Shown: positions 61,383-64,000 of the stretch, piece after piece
Layout: each line of letters opens with the position of its first letter
Position numbering within the stretch: the stretch's first letter is position 1
Assembly (NCBI RefSeq): GCF_028369105.1
Contig: NZ_JAQNDO010000001.1
Location: forward strand, 5,858,501 to 5,922,500
Length of the DNA stretch: 64,000 nt
Direction of reading: 5' to 3'
DNA from: Polyangium mundeleinium
GTDB taxonomy: Bacteria > Myxococcota_A > Polyangia > Polyangiales > Polyangiaceae
The notes under the pieces: model-generated
Seen by the model: only the letters and a program-made list of their open reading frames with translations
What the model was told of the DNA's origin: nothing
The model's database searches: none
Made by a program: the position numbers and the translations under genes

Positions 61383-63938
61383 CTACTCGGCGGCAGGCTC
61401 TTCGGGGACGAGCCGGATGGGGCAGGGCTCGATCCGCCAGATTTCATTCGCGTATTCGAGCACCGTGCGGTCCGACGAGAAGCCGCCGACCCGCGCGATG
61501 TTGAGGGCGGCCTTGCGCGACCAGCCCTCCTCGTCGAGGAACGCCCGCTCGACGACCTTCTGCGCGTCGGCATACGCACGGAAATCGCTCATCACGAGGT
61601 AACGGTCGCGGCCGAGCAGCTCGTCGACGAGGGGGTGGAAGGCGTCGGGCTCGTCCGGCGAGAAGAAGCCGGTGCGGATGAAGTCGATCGCCTCGCGGAG
61701 CTCGGGATCGGCCTCGTACGCGGCGCGGCCGGGCACGCCCGACGCGAGGCGCGCCTCGACCTCCTCGGCCGTGAGCCCGAAGAGGAAGAAGTTTTCGGCC
61801 CCGACGGCCTCGCGGATCTCGATGTTGGCGCCGTCGTAGGTGCCGATCGTGAGCGCGCCGTTCATCGCGAGCTTCATGTTGCCGGTGCCGGAGGCCTCCA
61901 TGCCGGCCGTCGAGATCTGCTCGGAGAGGTCGGCTGCCGGGATGATCTTCTCGGCGAGCGAGACGCGGTAGTTCGGCAGGAAGGCGACCTTGAGCTCGGG
62001 GACGCGGCTGTCGCCATTCACGACGGAGGCGATGGCGTGGATGAGCTTGATGATGAGCTTGGCCTGCCGATACCCGGGCGCGGCCTTGGCGCCGAAGATG
62101 AAGAGCCGCGGGTGCACGCGCTCGCCGCGCTTGGCGCGCAGGTAGAGCGTGACGATGTGGAGCGCGTTCAAGAGCTGGCGCTTGTATTCGTGCAGGCGCT
62201 TGATCTGGACGTCGAAGATCGCGCGGACGTCGACGTCGAAGCCGAGATCACGCTTGACGATGCGGGCCAGCGCCTCCTTGTTCGCGCGCTTGATCGCCCG
62301 GAGCTCGGCGAGGAACGACGGATCGTCCACGGCGGGCTCGAGCTCGGCGAGGCGCTCGAGCTCGGTGACGAAGCGCGGGCCGATGCGGGAGGTGATGAGC
62401 CGGGAGAGCTTGGGGTTGCAGGCGAAGAGCCAGCGGCGCGGCGTGACGCCGTTCGTCTTGTTGCTGAAGCGCTCGGGCCAGAACTCGTGGAAGTCGCGGA
62501 AGAGCGAGGTGCGCACGAGCTCGCTGTGGAGCTTGGCGACGCCGTTGACCGAGTGCGATCCGATGACTGCGAGGTGCGCCATGCGGACCATCCGCTCGGG
62601 GCCCTCCTCGAAGATGCTCATGCGCCGGGCGCGGCCTTGATCGTAGGGGAAGGCGACGGTCACCGCGCGGAGCAGGCGCCGGTTGATCTCCTGGATGATC
62701 TCCAGGTGGCGCGGCAAGATGCGCTCGAAGAGCGCGACGGGCCAGCGCTCGAGCGCCTCGGGCAGGAGCGTGTGGTTCGTGTAGCCGAAGGCCCGCACGG
62801 TCTGCGTCCAGGCCTCGTCCCAGGAGAGGGCATGCTCGTCGACGAGCACGCGCATGAGCTCGGCGATGGCGATCGCCGGGTGCGTGTCGTTGAGCTGGAT
62901 CGCGACCTTGTCGCCGAACTTCGAGAAGTCATCGTGGGTCTTCGTATAACGCCAGACGATGTCGTGGATCGAGCAGGCGACGAAGAAATACTCCTGCCGG
63001 AGCCTTAGCTCCTTGCCCTTGTCGAAGTTGTCGTTCGGGTAGAGGACCTTGGAGATGACCTCGGAGGCGTTCTTCTGCTGGACCGCGCTCACGTAGTCGC
63101 CGGCGTTGAAGAGGCCGAAGTCGAAGTCCTCGTGGGCGCGGGCCGCCCAGAGGCGCAGCGTGTTCACGGTGCCCGAGCCGTGGCCCGCGATGGGCGTGTC
63201 GTAAGGCACGCCGAGCACGTGATCGGCCGGGTTCCAGAGGACGCGGTAGCCGCCGCGGCCGTCCTGGACCATCTCGGTGCGGCCGCCGAAGCCAACGGTG
63301 ACGGCGTACTCGGGTCGCTCGATTTCCCAGGGATTGCCGAATTTCAGCCACTCGTCGGCACGCTCGACCTGCGCGCCGTCGCGAATGATTTGCTCGAAAA
63401 TGCCGAACTCGTACCGGATGCCGTAGCCCTGGCCAGGCAACTCCAGCGTGGCCATCGATTCGAGGATGCAGGCGGCGAGGCGCCCGAGGCCGCCGTTGCC
63501 GAGGCCCGCGTCGTGCTCGAGCTCCATCATCTCGTCGAGGTCGATCCCGAGCTCCTTCAGGACCGTGCGGTAGGTCTCCTCGACGCCGAGGGCCTGCAGG
63601 TTCGACTGGAGCGCGCGGCCGAGGAGGAACTCGGCCGAGAGGTAGTAGGCGCGCTTGACGTCCTTCTCGTAGTAGGTGCGCTGCGTTTGCGACCAGCGCT
63701 CCACGAGGCGGTCGCGGACGGCGAGCGAGAGCGCGACGAAGCGGTCGAAGCTCGTCGCGGCCTCGAAGTCGCGGGCGCGCGAGAACTGCACGTGGTCGGT
63801 GAACGCACGGCGGAGGGCGGCGGGGTGCATGCCCGTCCGGTCGTCCTCGACGCGGACGCGCGAGGGCACGGGGTCTTGGGCAGAGGCGGCGAAGGCGCCG
63901 TCGGGCGGCGCGGGAGGGCCCTGGAAGAAGGAGGTCAT
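61383..63938 (-). CDS. glgP: glycogen/starch/alpha-glucan phosphorylase
   Basis: The 851-residue protein is a GT35 phosphorylase: EFLLGRALQSNLQALGVEE and LEHDAGLGNGGLGRLAACIL near the N-terminus, QLNDTHPAIAIAELMRVLVD, the NGVTPRRWL segment, and the PLP Lys689 in EASGTGNMKLAMNGALTIGT. It releases glucose-1-phosphate from glycogen. The first 35 residues are extra. The start is close to the window end; 62 bases of upstream DNA remain, with no clear promoter. Confidence 0.96.
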   Translation of the reverse strand: MTSFFQGPPAPPDGAFAASAQDPVPSRVRVEDDRTGMHPAALRRAFTDHVQFSRARDFEAATSFDRFVALSLAVRDRLVERWSQTQRTYYEKDVKRAYYLSAEFLLGRALQSNLQALGVEETYRTVLKELGIDLDEMMELEHDAGLGNGGLGRLAACILESMATLELPGQGYGIRYEFGIFEQIIRDGAQVERADEWLKFGNPWEIERPEYAVTVGFGGRTEMVQDGRGGYRVLWNPADHVLGVPYDTPIAGHGSGTVNTLRLWAARAHEDFDFGLFNAGDYVSAVQQKNASEVISKVLYPNDNFDKGKELRLRQEYFFVACSIHDIVWRYTKTHDDFSKFGDKVAIQLNDTHPAIAIAELMRVLVDEHALSWDEAWTQTVRAFGYTNHTLLPEALERWPVALFERILPRHLEIIQEINRRLLRAVTVAFPYDQGRARRMSIFEEGPERMVRMAHLAVIGSHSVNGVAKLHSELVRTSLFRDFHEFWPERFSNKTNGVTPRRWLFACNPKLSRLITSRIGPRFVTELERLAELEPAVDDPSFLAELRAIKRANKEALARIVKRDLGFDVDVRAIFDVQIKRLHEYKRQLLNALHIVTLYLRAKRGERVHPRLFIFGAKAAPGYRQAKLIIKLIHAIASVVNGDSRVPELKVAFLPNYRVSLAEKIIPAADLSEQISTAGMEASGTGNMKLAMNGALTIGTYDGANIEIREAVGAENFFLFGLTAEEVEARLASGVPGRAAYEADPELREAIDFIRTGFFSPDEPDAFHPLVDELLGRDRYLVMSDFRAYADAQKVVERAFLDEEGWSRKAALNIARVGGFSSDRTVLEYANEIWRIEPCPIRLVPEEPAAE

Positions 63939-64000
63939 CGGGCGCGCATCATAGCGGACCTGCCGGGGCGCGCCGCAGGAGCTTGTCCCTCGGCGGCCGT

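Overview
The window is chromosomal DNA of a GC-rich, gene-dense, predator-type soil bacterium, most likely a myxobacterium of the Polyangiales (Sorangium/Polyangium-like). This is inferred from four things: very high GC with strong third-position G/C bias; many lipobox-bearing secreted proteins of unknown function; a membrane-anchored Ser/Thr kinase paired with a TPR/PEGA-like partner; and a Gld-type ABC operon together with a DUF4157 (eCIS-associated) protein. No rRNA, tRNA, CRISPR array or complete insertion sequence was seen.

Layout. 1-2.6 kb: end of menC, menE and a convergent hot-dog thioesterase, together a plausible menaquinone cluster. 2.7-9.2 kb: housekeeping genes (ychF, smc, an FmdB-type zinc ribbon, a PheA-like protein whose dehydratase motifs have diverged). 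9.2-13.8 kb: a lipoprotein gene, then a segment (polytopic membrane protein, N-formylglutamate-amidohydrolase-like enzyme, XerD-like recombinase) bracketed by two inverted copies of an intergenic repeat. 13.8-18.6 kb: a tightly overlapping operon for a GldA/GldF/GldG-type ABC system plus a DUF4340 protein. 18.8-27 kb: alpha-2-macroglobulin lipoprotein and penicillin-binding protein 1C, overlapping by 4 bases. 27-31.6 kb: MscS channel, OPT transporter, FemAB-like acyltransferase.

31.6-40.4 kb is the accessory part. It holds a Uma2-family protein, a class A beta-lactamase, a block of TTGCAACGCTTGCA-type repeats, and an AT-richer RelA/SpoT-domain gene that with a truncated oxidoreductase remnant is bracketed by imperfect direct repeats. 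Next come a DUF4157 protein with a second HExxH motif near its C-terminus, an unknown membrane protein, an M18 aminopeptidase and a toxin-antitoxin pair. 40.5-47 kb: fatty acid desaturase, M1 peptidase lipoprotein, MBL-fold hydrolase, KGG-repeat stress protein, a gene-poor stretch and a truncated IS630-type transposase. 46.8-58.6 kb: kinase/TPR pair, serC, a PLP enzyme, several lipoproteins, acyl-CoA dehydrogenase, an ATP-grasp-like protein, rhomboid protease and apaG. 58.6-64 kb: clpA-clpS and glycogen phosphorylase.

The most unusual features are the direct-repeat-bracketed Rel-like gene, the two-HExxH DUF4157 protein, the palindromic repeat family (one copy lies in frame inside the PBP1C gene, another is nested in the long inverted repeat), and the PheA-like protein lacking canonical prephenate dehydratase residues. 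All functional statements rest on motif recognition by eye; no database search was run.
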